Positions 33,452 to 41,588 of a DNA stretch of 64,000 bases are shown here, in pieces. Origin of the DNA: Siminovitchia thermophila (lineage in GTDB: Bacteria; Bacillota; Bacilli; Bacillales; Bacillaceae_C); NCBI RefSeq assembly GCF_016909185.1, contig NZ_JAFBFH010000006.1, positions 62,001-126,000 on the forward strand, given 5' to 3'. The notes under the pieces were generated by a model, which was not told where the DNA came from, ran no database searches, and saw only the letters and a program-made list of their open reading frames with translations. Numbering within the stretch: the stretch's first letter is position 1; every line of letters starts with the position of its first letter. The position numbers were made by a program, and so were the translations under genes.

Positions 33452-34726
33452 TTATTTCGTTATGGACGGCAGCCAAAGCGTTAAATCAGGCCAATATGTG
33501 ATCATCAGCAAGGCGATGAATGATGCGATTAGAAATGGCCAAATAGCTTTAATAAGGCTTTCCAGCTTGACTTGTCCAAGTGATGATGCAATATATAATC
33601 CCGCACCGACAGGAGGAGTTAATAAACCGAGCGTCAAGTTGATACAAATTATGACGCCGAAATGAACTGGGTCAATTCCATAGTTGGCGATAAGCGGCGA
33701 AAAAATAGGGACAAGGATAATGAGTGCTGCAATCCCGTCCATAAACATACCGACGATCAGCAAGAAAATATTCACGATTAATAGGAACAACAGAGGGTTT
33801 TCAGTTAAGGATACCATCCAGGTGGCAATGTTTTGTGGAACTCTTTCGAAAGAAAGCATCCAGCCAAACAGGTTCGCCATGGCGATTAGTAATGTAATGG
33901 TTGCTGTTGTTACGGCGGTATTGATAAATATGGAAGGAAGATTCTTTACTTTTAACTCCCTGTAAAAGAAAAACCCTACAATGAGCGCCACAATACAGGC
34001 AATGGCTGCCGATTCTGTCGGTGTAAAAGCTCCGCTCAAAATGCCAAGGACAATTATAGCAGGTGCTAAGAGTGCGGGAATTACTTTGATGAATGAGATC
34101 ATTACTTCAGATATCCGTTCACGCTTTTGTGTAGGCCATTGTCGCTTTTTTCCAGTATAGCCGATCAGGATGATAAATGTAATGGCAAGCAAGATTCCGG
34201 GAAAGATGCCGGCCATAAACATGTCTCCGATGGAAGCACCCGATTGGACACCATAAATAATAAACAGCATACTTGGCGGAATAATGGGTCCCAGCAAGCC
34301 GGCAGATGCTGTCGTAGCGGAGCTGAATTCTCGGGAGTAGCCCTCTTTTTCCATTGAAGGAACCATTATCCGGCTCATCATCGCAATTTGGGCGGTGGCC
34401 GATCCAATAATCGAAGCCAAAAGCATATTGGCGATAACGTTCACGTACGCCAATCCACCTCGAAAATGGCCCACAAGAGATTTGGAAAAATGGATCAGCC
34501 TTTTTGTAATTCCCCCGGAGTTCATCAACTCGCCAGCAAGCATGAAAAGGGGAATCGCCAGTAGACCGTAGTTCTCCAGACCGGAATACAGCCGCTGGGG
34601 AGCGGTTTCCATAAGCCCCATATTGTTTGATACGATAATATAAGCGATTGTTGTAATGCCAAGAACGAAGGCGATAGGTATTTGCAAAAGCAATAAAATA
34701 ATAAAAACGAGGAGTGCAAGAGTCAT
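33452..34726 (-). CDS. TRAP transporter large permease (DctM family), aromatic block
   Basis: 424 aa with about 12 TM segments. The start VFIILLLLQIPIAFVLGI and the patches LLGPIIPPSMLFIIYG and LGLLTPPVGAGLYI are typical of DctM. Its start overlaps the DctQ stop by 4 bp. It lies between the gentisate operon and the 3-hydroxybenzoate hydroxylase-like gene, so uptake of hydroxybenzoate or a related acid is a reasonable inference. Confidence 0.94.
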   Translation of the reverse strand: MTLALLVFIILLLLQIPIAFVLGITTIAYIIVSNNMGLMETAPQRLYSGLENYGLLAIPLFMLAGELMNSGGITKRLIHFSKSLVGHFRGGLAYVNVIANMLLASIIGSATAQIAMMSRIMVPSMEKEGYSREFSSATTASAGLLGPIIPPSMLFIIYGVQSGASIGDMFMAGIFPGILLAITFIILIGYTGKKRQWPTQKRERISEVMISFIKVIPALLAPAIIVLGILSGAFTPTESAAIACIVALIVGFFFYRELKVKNLPSIFINTAVTTATITLLIAMANLFGWMLSFERVPQNIATWMVSLTENPLLFLLIVNIFLLIVGMFMDGIAALIILVPIFSPLIANYGIDPVHFGVIICINLTLGLLTPPVGAGLYIASSLGQVKLESLIKAIWPFLIASFIALLMITYWPDLTLWLPSITK

Positions 34727-35220
34727 GCTTCATGTCCTCCTTCGCTGTTTTTGAGATTGTTGACGAATAATTCGATGGTATGAATCATCATAAAGAAAAA
34801 GCTTACAGGAATGCTTGCATAAGCGTAAATCATCGGCATCCCCATAGAGCTTGAACGTTGGATGGCAATGTTTGAAGAAGAAAGCCAAATAAGGGAAAAA
34901 TAAAAGATATAGATTATAAAACCTGTCATGACGACGATTCCAATTCCTAATAAAGCCTGGCGGAGTTTTCCTTGTAATTTATCCATAACAATGGAAACGG
35001 CGGCAGAGTCCTGCCGTTTAATGCTCATACTGCCGCCTATAAAAGTAAGCCAAATAAGAGAAAAAATCGCTGTTTCATCCGACCAAGTAAGTGGAGAATT
35101 GAGGACATAACGATATAAAACGCCAGCTGATAATGAAATCAGCATGACGGAACAAAGAACGATAGCTAATTGTTTTTCAACTTGATAAAGAATGTCGCTT
35201 AATCGGTGTAACAGTTTCAT
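34723..35220 (-). CDS. TRAP transporter small permease (DctQ family), aromatic block
   Basis: 165 aa with four hydrophobic segments. The family pattern VLYRYVLNSPLTWSDETAIF and the following GGSMSIKRQDSAAVSI are clear. It is coupled to the DctM gene by a 4 bp overlap and follows the binding-protein gene by 13 bp. Confidence 0.93.
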   Translation of the reverse strand: MKLLHRLSDILYQVEKQLAIVLCSVMLISLSAGVLYRYVLNSPLTWSDETAIFSLIWLTFIGGSMSIKRQDSAAVSIVMDKLQGKLRQALLGIGIVVMTGFIIYIFYFSLIWLSSSNIAIQRSSSMGMPMIYAYASIPVSFFFMMIHTIELFVNNLKNSEGGHEA

Positions 35221-35233
35221 GCTTGTTCCCCCG

Positions 35234-36277
35234 TCATTTCTGTACTTCTTCGAGGAAAGATTTTATTACTTCGGACTCTCCCTCGTACTTGTCGGTAATT
35301 GTTTTCTTTGTAGAATCAAATAAAGAAGGGTCTTTTAATTCTTCTACTTTTACGCCAAGCTTTTTCAACTCTTCGAGATTTTTCTCTTCGCGCGCAATCG
35401 CTTCTTCTACTCCCCAATTGACTGCATTGGTCATTGCTTCTTTAACAATCTTTCGGTCTTCTTCCGAAAGGCCTTCATATACCTGCTTGCTCATGACAAC
35501 GACCGTTGGAAATGTCATATGGTTTGTTAATGTTAAATTTTCGGCGTTTTCATAATATTTTTCTGTTACAAGCGCATCCAAGTCAATATCAATTCCATCA
35601 ATGACCCCAGTTTGCAGCGAGGTATATACTTCAGAAAGCGGCATGGCAGTAGGACCTGCGTCAACTTCTTGCCAGAAATCCTGCATTGCAGGGCTTCCGA
35701 TTATTCTGATTTTCTTCCCTTTTAAGTGATCAGGTGATTGAACAGCTCCATCTTTAAGAAGTACGTGGCGGTTACCCGCAAACATAAAGTCCAAACCGAC
35801 GAGTCCTTGACTGTCGAGTTCTTCAAGCATTTGTTTTGCTGCATCGGACTCTCTCATCGCCGCTGCTTCTTTCAAGTTTTCAAAGGTAAATGGCATAAAC
35901 CAAGCATTTAATGAGTCTTGGCGTGTGCTCATATAGGCATTTGTTAAAAATCCAAAGTCCAATGACCCCGTTTCCAATTGTTGAACCATATCTTTCTCTA
36001 AACCTAGCTGGGAACCGGGAAAGATTTCCACGCTCATTTTTCCGTCAGATAGCGTTTCCAACTCTTCGCCAAACTTTTCGACTGTTTTATGCCAGACATG
36101 AGATTCTTGTGTAACATGCGAAATTTTAAAAGATGTTGTTTCCCCATTTTTAGACTGATCCGATGAAGCCCCGTCGCTGCTTGCTCCACCTCCGCATGCA
36201 GCGAGTGCGAGCATGGCCGAAACTACTAAAGATGTTTTTACAAGCACCTTTACTTTCTGAGTGTAGCCCACTTTCAT
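35234..36277 (-). CDS. TRAP transporter substrate-binding lipoprotein (DctP family), aromatic block
   Basis: 347 aa. The signal peptide ends ALAAC (Cys near residue 28). DctP features are SVEIFPGSQLGLEKDMVQQL, the ligand Arg in LKGKKIRIIGSP and GVIDGIDIDLDAL. GAAGGGGGA precedes the ATG. It is the first gene of a dctP-dctQ-dctM transcript with a strong promoter (36341-36369) and a palindromic operator candidate just downstream of that promoter. Confidence 0.95.
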   Translation of the reverse strand: MKVGYTQKVKVLVKTSLVVSAMLALAACGGGASSDGASSDQSKNGETTSFKISHVTQESHVWHKTVEKFGEELETLSDGKMSVEIFPGSQLGLEKDMVQQLETGSLDFGFLTNAYMSTRQDSLNAWFMPFTFENLKEAAAMRESDAAKQMLEELDSQGLVGLDFMFAGNRHVLLKDGAVQSPDHLKGKKIRIIGSPAMQDFWQEVDAGPTAMPLSEVYTSLQTGVIDGIDIDLDALVTEKYYENAENLTLTNHMTFPTVVVMSKQVYEGLSEEDRKIVKEAMTNAVNWGVEEAIAREEKNLEELKKLGVKVEELKDPSLFDSTKKTITDKYEGESEVIKSFLEEVQK

Positions 36278-36323
36278 TCCCCCTTCTCGATGTGTCGTAA
36301 GCGAAACGGTTTGTCCACTTTTG

Positions 36324-36338
36324 GTGAACTATATTCAC
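36324..36338 (-). promoter_or_regulatory. Operator candidate of the second DctPQM operon
   Basis: GTGAA-CTATA-TTCAC is a perfect palindrome at the transcription start region of the dctP promoter. The nearby IclR genes are candidate binders. Confidence 0.45.
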
Positions 36339-36340
36339 TA

Positions 36341-36369
36341 ATTGTATAAACAATGAACCTGCTTGTCAA
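36341..36369 (-). promoter_or_regulatory. Sigma-A promoter of the second DctPQM operon
   Basis: On the minus strand the -35 is TTGACA (36369-36364), the spacer is 17 nt and the -10 is TACAAT (36346-36341). Confidence 0.8.
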
Positions 36370-36811
36370 TTCATTTTTTTATCTTTTTAGAAAATTTGTT
36401 TCTTTTCTCCTTTAAAACCAAAGGTCTTCGATACTAGATAAGCTACATGTTCACGTGCTGGCTGATTTCATCTATGTAACTTTTTGGTATAAGGGGAAAA
36501 GCCAACGACAGAATGTCTTGATTAGATTGTTATTAAAATCAAAAAGGGAGGCACTGAAGGAAGAAGATGTTAATTAAAAGGTTCTGTAGAATGCGATAGA
36601 TGACTTTTTGTCATACCGGTTAACGTTTGGATTTACGAAAATCCTTCATCGAGGAAAAGAACCAGGATGAAAATTTCCGAACTGTAATGATTGAATGTCT
36701 TTGTTATTCGGCTGTTTTGTCATTTATTTGGATCATCTTTTTGCTGAATCATTTTGAACCTTAGTGGAACAGCATATCCACGAGAAAAGTGAGTTTTTTC
36801 AAAATACAAGA
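36370..36811. other. Intergenic region without recognised gene
   Basis: A+T-rich, no supported frame or RNA. The only structure noted in the full gap is the two divergent promoters at its ends. Confidence 0.4.
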
Positions 36812-36840
36812 TTGACATTTACCCTCATACCCGTTAAGTT
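36812..36840 (+). promoter_or_regulatory. Promoter candidate for the hydroxylase gene
   Basis: A perfect -35 TTGACA (36812-36817) is followed at 17 nt by a weak -10 TAAGTT. The weak -10 suggests that an activator or another start is used. Confidence 0.45.
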
Positions 36841-36912
36841 TATCCATAAATAGTATACATAGTTCTCTACTGGTGGAGTTAAACAGGGGGCATGGAAAAA
36901 GGGGAGCTTTAT

Positions 36913-38124
36913 ATGAATGATGTAAGCGATGTAATGGTTGTTGGAGGAGGAATTGGCGGGTTGGCTGCCGCTTTGGGTGTGGTTGAATCAGGAAAAAGTG
37001 TTGCAGTTCTTGAACAAGCTCCGGAATTTGAGGAAGTGGGTGCGGGAATTCAGCTTGCTCCGAATGCGCTGGCTGTTTTGGATCGCTTTGGCGTGTTGGA
37101 AGATATTTTTAAAGTTGCTGTTTTTCCCAAGAGGCTTGTTTTAAAAGACGTTTATTCGGGAAGTGAATGGGCCGCTTTGGATTTGGGAGAAGAATTCCGT
37201 GAACGTTACGGATACCCTTATATCGTTGTACATCGCTCGGATTTGCACAATGTTTTACTCCAGGCATGCAAGAATAAGCCGGATGAAATCAAGCTTTTCA
37301 ATGGTCAGGCCATTCAAATAGCAAAAGAAAGTAAAAACGATGTCGTTGTGACCAACCAAAACGGACAAACATTTCATGCAAAAGCATTGATTGGTGCAGA
37401 CGGATTGTGGTCAAATATGAGAAAGCTATTTTCAGATGACAAACCGGCCTGTTCCGAATATGTTGCATACCGTGGCACGATTCCCATTGGGGAGGTTTCG
37501 GATGCCAACCTGGAAGACGTTGTTATGTGGATCGGGCCTAACCTGCACCTTGTACAATATCCTGTTCGCCGGGGAGAGTTGTTCAATCAAGTTGTTGTTT
37601 TTAAGTCATACAACTACAAACCGAACTCTGATGATTGGGGTACGCCGGAGGAGATGGACCGCCGTTTTGCAGGTGGGCATCCCCTGGTTGAAAAGGCACT
37701 TTCGTTTATTGACCGCCAAATTCGTTGGCCCATGTATGATCGTCTGCCATTGGAAAATTGGACGAAGGGAAATATTACCCTCCTTGGCGATGCTGCCCAT
37801 CCCATGCTTCAATATTTGGCTCAAGGCGGGTGCCAGGCATTGGAAGACGCTTCGGTGCTTGCGGACAGTTTGCTCCGGCAAGATGACTACTCATCCGCTT
37901 TTCAAACATATCAAAAAGAACGGATACCGCGGACAGCCAGAGTTCAAGCGAACGCCAGGCTATGGGGGAGGTTTTTGCATGCGGAAGATCCCCTGATTCT
38001 CATCATGCGGGACAAACTATTCCAGTCCCACACATCACGAAACTATCAAGTTACTGATTTTTTATACGGATCTCATAAAAGAAGATGGAGCGAAACTCCC
38101 ATCAGCGTTCATATTGATCGTTAG
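36913..38124 (+). CDS. FAD-dependent monooxygenase, probable 3-hydroxybenzoate 6-hydroxylase
   Basis: 403 aa single-component flavin hydroxylase. The FAD motif is GGGIGG (residues 11-16) and the second motif GDAAHP is at 292-297. Several stretches match what I recall of 3-hydroxybenzoate 6-hydroxylases: EVGAGIQLAPN, RYGYPYIVVHRSDLH, YVAYRGTIP, PMYDRLPLENW and LQYLAQGGCQALEDA. The enzyme would convert 3-hydroxybenzoate to gentisate with NADH and O2, feeding the operon at 30248-32807. The start at 36913 is chosen because AAAGGGGAG lies 7 nt before it; the ATG at 36892 has no usable ribosome site. Salicylate-type hydroxylases are the main alternative. Confidence 0.9.
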   Translation: MNDVSDVMVVGGGIGGLAAALGVVESGKSVAVLEQAPEFEEVGAGIQLAPNALAVLDRFGVLEDIFKVAVFPKRLVLKDVYSGSEWAALDLGEEFRERYGYPYIVVHRSDLHNVLLQACKNKPDEIKLFNGQAIQIAKESKNDVVVTNQNGQTFHAKALIGADGLWSNMRKLFSDDKPACSEYVAYRGTIPIGEVSDANLEDVVMWIGPNLHLVQYPVRRGELFNQVVVFKSYNYKPNSDDWGTPEEMDRRFAGGHPLVEKALSFIDRQIRWPMYDRLPLENWTKGNITLLGDAAHPMLQYLAQGGCQALEDASVLADSLLRQDDYSSAFQTYQKERIPRTARVQANARLWGRFLHAEDPLILIMRDKLFQSHTSRNYQVTDFLYGSHKRRWSETPISVHIDR

Positions 38125-38281
38125 TTGGTTCAATGGGGCTAATACCGGGAGTTGATTCCCGACTTATCATTCTCGTTTTTCCTCGAATTCTTGAAATCAG
38201 AGTCTTACAGGCAACTGATCCCCAAATCTCGATTTCTTGGAGTAATGGGAGCTTACTGCCAGTTAAAGCGGAAAAAAATAG

Positions 38282-38314
38282 AGCCGCACGGTTTAAAGGG
38301 GAGCGGCTTTAATA
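38282..38314. terminator. Terminator between convergent hydroxylase and IclR genes
   Basis: AGCCGC and GCGGCT pair with a 15 nt loop, followed by TTAAT on the plus strand. Confidence 0.5.
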
Positions 38315-39067
38315 GTGTCCGAGATGCCGTGATATTTTTTGGGCCGCATTTTGGATTACTGTTATAAACATGTCTTGTTTTTTCTCTGTAATGCGGCTGG
38401 AATGTCCGATCACTGAAAGAGAAGACACGACCGTGCCTGTATAATCCCGGATAGGGGCTGCGATGCTTGTATAGTTCTCATAATAAGTATCTTTCATAAT
38501 ACAATAATCGTTTTGTTGAATATCGGCAATGAGGGCGCGAAGATCGTTTGGATCGGTAATCGTGCAGGGTGTATAAGGATATAATTCGGAATCCAGGAGC
38601 TTTTGTGTTGTTCTCTTGTCCTGAAAGGCTAAAATACAAAGTCCTTCACTTGTACAGTGAATGGGATTTTTGCGGCCGATTTGTGTTAACAGTCGATCTG
38701 GATGACGGCTTTCCACCCTGAATAAATAGACGACATCCATATTCTCCAGCAAACAAATATGAGCCGACTCATCCAATGTTTCAGACAGCTTTTTCACGAT
38801 GGGAAGAGCTTCCTTATATAATTCGCGATGGCTGAAAATGACACCGCCGAGACTTAGAATAGCCAGTCCGAGACGGTAATGGTTGGTTCGCGGATTTTTT
38901 GACAGAAAGCCTTCCTTGACCAAGGTGGCAATCATTCGATGTGTACTGCTTTTTGGCAGGTTTGTATGCCTGACAATATCCGTAAAGCTTAGCTCTTGTC
39001 TTTTGGGCGTAAAAAGTCGAAGGATCCGTAAAGCATTTGTAACAGATGAGAGAGTTGATCCGTTCAT
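38309..39067 (-). CDS. IclR-family transcriptional regulator (second of an overlapping pair)
   Basis: 252 aa. The winged helix-turn-helix is LSFTDIVRHTNLPKSSTHRM (residues 21-40) and the IclR effector domain follows (IGRKNPIHCTSEGLCILAF). Its ATG overlaps the stop of the upstream IclR gene (ATGA), so the two are translationally coupled. The pair lies convergent to the 3-hydroxybenzoate hydroxylase-like gene and probably regulates the aromatic block. Confidence 0.92.
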   Translation of the reverse strand: MNGSTLSSVTNALRILRLFTPKRQELSFTDIVRHTNLPKSSTHRMIATLVKEGFLSKNPRTNHYRLGLAILSLGGVIFSHRELYKEALPIVKKLSETLDESAHICLLENMDVVYLFRVESRHPDRLLTQIGRKNPIHCTSEGLCILAFQDKRTTQKLLDSELYPYTPCTITDPNDLRALIADIQQNDYCIMKDTYYENYTSIAAPIRDYTGTVVSSLSVIGHSSRITEKKQDMFITVIQNAAQKISRHLGHY

Positions 39068-39840
39068 TTTACATCACTTCTTTTTCTCAATGTAATCATC
39101 TCTGTTAATTTACCGGACGCTTTTTGCAGAAGGGTTACATATCTATTTTTTATCCTGTCTGATGAAACTCTTTGTGTTAATGCTGTAATGCTGAGGGAAG
39201 CCATAACTTGTTTCTTATCATTATACACAGGCACGCCGATTCCGGTAATACCGTCCCGATATTCTTGTTCAGATATGACAAAGCCGTTCTTTTGGACGTC
39301 TTTTAATTTTTTGAAGAAAGCGTCGGGAGATGTGATTGTATTTACGGCATAAGTCCGCAATTGGCGTGAAGCGCGCGCCGCCGTCTTTGGATGAAAGGCG
39401 AGGATTGCCTGGCCGGCACTTGTGCAAAAAGCGGGCTTCCGATTTCCCAAATGGATGTAATCAACAGACGAGTAAACTCCATCAATCGTTTGCAAGTACA
39501 CAACATCGAGCCCCTCCAATATCGCCAAATGGGCATTTTCCCCGATTGTTTCCACAAGCATATTTAAAATCGGAACCGCTTCATTGGCTATTGGAATTTG
39601 TGAGTTGACAATTTGAACGAGTGACAAGATGGAAGATCCCAGGCTGTAAAGGTTTGTATGCGGGTCTTTATACACAAAGCCTTCCGAAGCGAGTGACGAT
39701 AAAAGGCGGTGGGATGTGCTTTTTGCTACTTGAAGCTTCCTCGAAACATCGGTGACGCTCATTTCCGGCTCGTCCATGGAAAAAAGCTTCAAAACATGCA
39801 ATGCGTTCTCGAGGGAAGTTCTTTTCCGTTCCTCCGGCAT
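39064..39840 (-). CDS. IclR-family transcriptional regulator (first of an overlapping pair)
   Basis: 258 aa from the ATG at 39840, which follows AGGTGAAGAA. The frame is open further upstream to 39990, but that region has no ribosome site. The helix-turn-helix is MSVTDVSRKLQVAKSTSHRL and the effector domain contains LGNRKPAFCTSAGQAILAF. It is clearly related to the next gene (shared Ser-Thr-Ser-His-Arg recognition helix and C-T-S effector motif), so the pair probably arose by duplication. They may form hetero-oligomers or bind different effectors. Confidence 0.92.
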   Translation of the reverse strand: MPEERKRTSLENALHVLKLFSMDEPEMSVTDVSRKLQVAKSTSHRLLSSLASEGFVYKDPHTNLYSLGSSILSLVQIVNSQIPIANEAVPILNMLVETIGENAHLAILEGLDVVYLQTIDGVYSSVDYIHLGNRKPAFCTSAGQAILAFHPKTAARASRQLRTYAVNTITSPDAFFKKLKDVQKNGFVISEQEYRDGITGIGVPVYNDKKQVMASLSITALTQRVSSDRIKNRYVTLLQKASGKLTEMITLRKRSDVK

Positions 39841-40709
39841 TTCTTCACCTTTTTTCGAAAATTTTCTTATATTCATTTTAATGCCAGACATCCGATCGGT
39901 CAAACCAAGTTCTAACGGGAAACACATATGTTTAGTACGATTGTAGAAGTGAACATGTTGCATGCTTTCTTTTTTCTTGTGAACTGTCACTTTAGGAGGA
40001 TCCCGTACATGTAAGCTGTTTACAATTTAAATCAAATCTTGCGTGTTGCATATGAAAGTTCATGTTGACAATGTTCGTAAAATACTTCATTTTAAAAATG
40101 AGTGAGTAGCTTACTTAAATAGTGAAAGAAAGAGGGTATGTTCGAATAAAAAATGAATATATCCGGCAAGAAACCATTCTACGAAAGTAAAGTGGAGTTC
40201 TTTTTAACAATCAATTACAATTTTAACGGAAAACACATGCTTGATAGGAACAAAATATATGCCTCTATGTTAACGGAACGTGCTCGTAAAACTGATCATG
40301 TTCCCGAAAAAGTTACACCAATCTTTGAAAAATTAACAAATGTTAAATAATTCCCACCTCCATGATGAAATAACTGGGAATGGCGGTTTAGTAGATATAA
40401 GTGGTATATGGATATTTATTAACATTATAGAGCAAATTGTGACTGTGAAAAAACGGAGCTAGATTCAAGATGAGTTTTACTGTAGTCGTCAACCTACGAC
40501 CCAATTATATGAGTGCGATTTTATAAAACATCTTGTTCTTGGTACAAAGTAATTTAAATCCTGCTCATATTATAATAAACACGACGATTGGTTTACAGTG
40601 TTTTCATTCCAGTATTAACTACGCTGCTTTATGTTGGTAAGCAATATATAGAAAAGTAGCTTTTCAATAGAAGCGGCTTCATATCTTAAAGAAGAAGGGA
40701 AAATGTCTT
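39841..40709. other. Intergenic region, no convincing gene
   Basis: It contains a 65-codon plus-strand frame (40153-40350) without a proper ribosome site; its C-terminal half (LTERARKTDHVPEKVTPIFE) looks protein-like and could be a gene fragment. The rest is A+T-rich. No RNA, repeat or element was recognised. Confidence 0.35.
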
Positions 40710-41258
40710 TTGAGTTTAAAACATGAGAAACATATAAGGACAGAAAAAGCTGCCAAATCTTATTTGACTAAAGGATGGGGCTATGTTGCAGCTTTTGCGT
40801 TGTTGCCGTATGCGATTTTAAAATCGCTTTGGGCATGGGGATCAACCGTGGGGCTTACAACAAAACAAGCTGCGCAAGATGTCGCAGCGTTTGGTGATAC
40901 ATTAAAGGAAGGACCTGCTTATACTATCGGAATAGATTTCACAGCTGTCTTGGCGATACTGGCATCTTTATTTGCTTTAGTTTTCGTGACTTCCTGGGGG
41001 GAGAAACTGCCAAAATGGTTATTAATCATACCAGGATGGTCAATTGGGGTGTTGACTGTTCTTATTTGTTTCATGACAACTCTTCAATTTTTCGGAGTGC
41101 TTCCAAAAGGATACACCGAAGGGTTAGCCATTTGGGTATATGTGGTAACGTACGGAGGATTGTTCGTGTGGGGAGCAACTGTATTTATTGCGACTCTATC
41201 GTTCCAGCATCGGATTAAAAACAAACAGTCTCTCCAAAAAGGTACTTATACCTTATAA
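40710..41258 (+). CDS. Small integral membrane protein of unknown function
   Basis: 182 aa with about four hydrophobic segments (around residues 23-45, 75-93, 103-125 and 135-155) and a basic N-terminus and C-terminus. The family was not recognised. The frame starts with TTG at 40710, about 10 nt after AAGAAGGGA; an overlapping out-of-frame ATG at 40703 encodes only seven codons. It is monocistronic with a terminator at 41447. Confidence 0.75.
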   Translation: MSLKHEKHIRTEKAAKSYLTKGWGYVAAFALLPYAILKSLWAWGSTVGLTTKQAAQDVAAFGDTLKEGPAYTIGIDFTAVLAILASLFALVFVTSWGEKLPKWLLIIPGWSIGVLTVLICFMTTLQFFGVLPKGYTEGLAIWVYVVTYGGLFVWGATVFIATLSFQHRIKNKQSLQKGTYTL

Positions 41259-41446
41259 TGTATTTTGAGTGCGTATCTTGAATATCTTTGCAGATGATGG
41301 TGTTCTGCGGCAATTTTCAACGAATAGGCGGGATTGTGGCATATTGATTGGATTTTTTAAAGACTGTATTGTTACTTCCATGAGTTCGATTTAGTAATTA
41401 ATCAATAACTTTATTTTTAGCTTCAACATAAACAGCGTTTATGATC

Positions 41447-41484
41447 AACCCAGCTAATTTCACTGTAAAGATAGCTGGGTTTTT
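41447..41484 (+). terminator. Terminator of the membrane-protein gene
   Basis: AACCCAGCTA and TAGCTGGGTT pair with a 15 nt loop, followed by TTTTA. Confidence 0.8.
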
Positions 41485-41588
41485 ATGGATGTGCAAAATA
41501 CCGCCTCAAATAAGTGAAAAATAACTCTGAAAGTTACATTGTGAACACTTTGTCCTATAATAAATGGATAAGAGAGGAGCGTTTTACA

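Noticed and set aside
40153-40350. 65-codon plus-strand frame
   Set aside because: No ribosome site at a proper distance and no recognised family. Its C-terminal half looks protein-like, so it may be a fragment, but a gene call is not supported.
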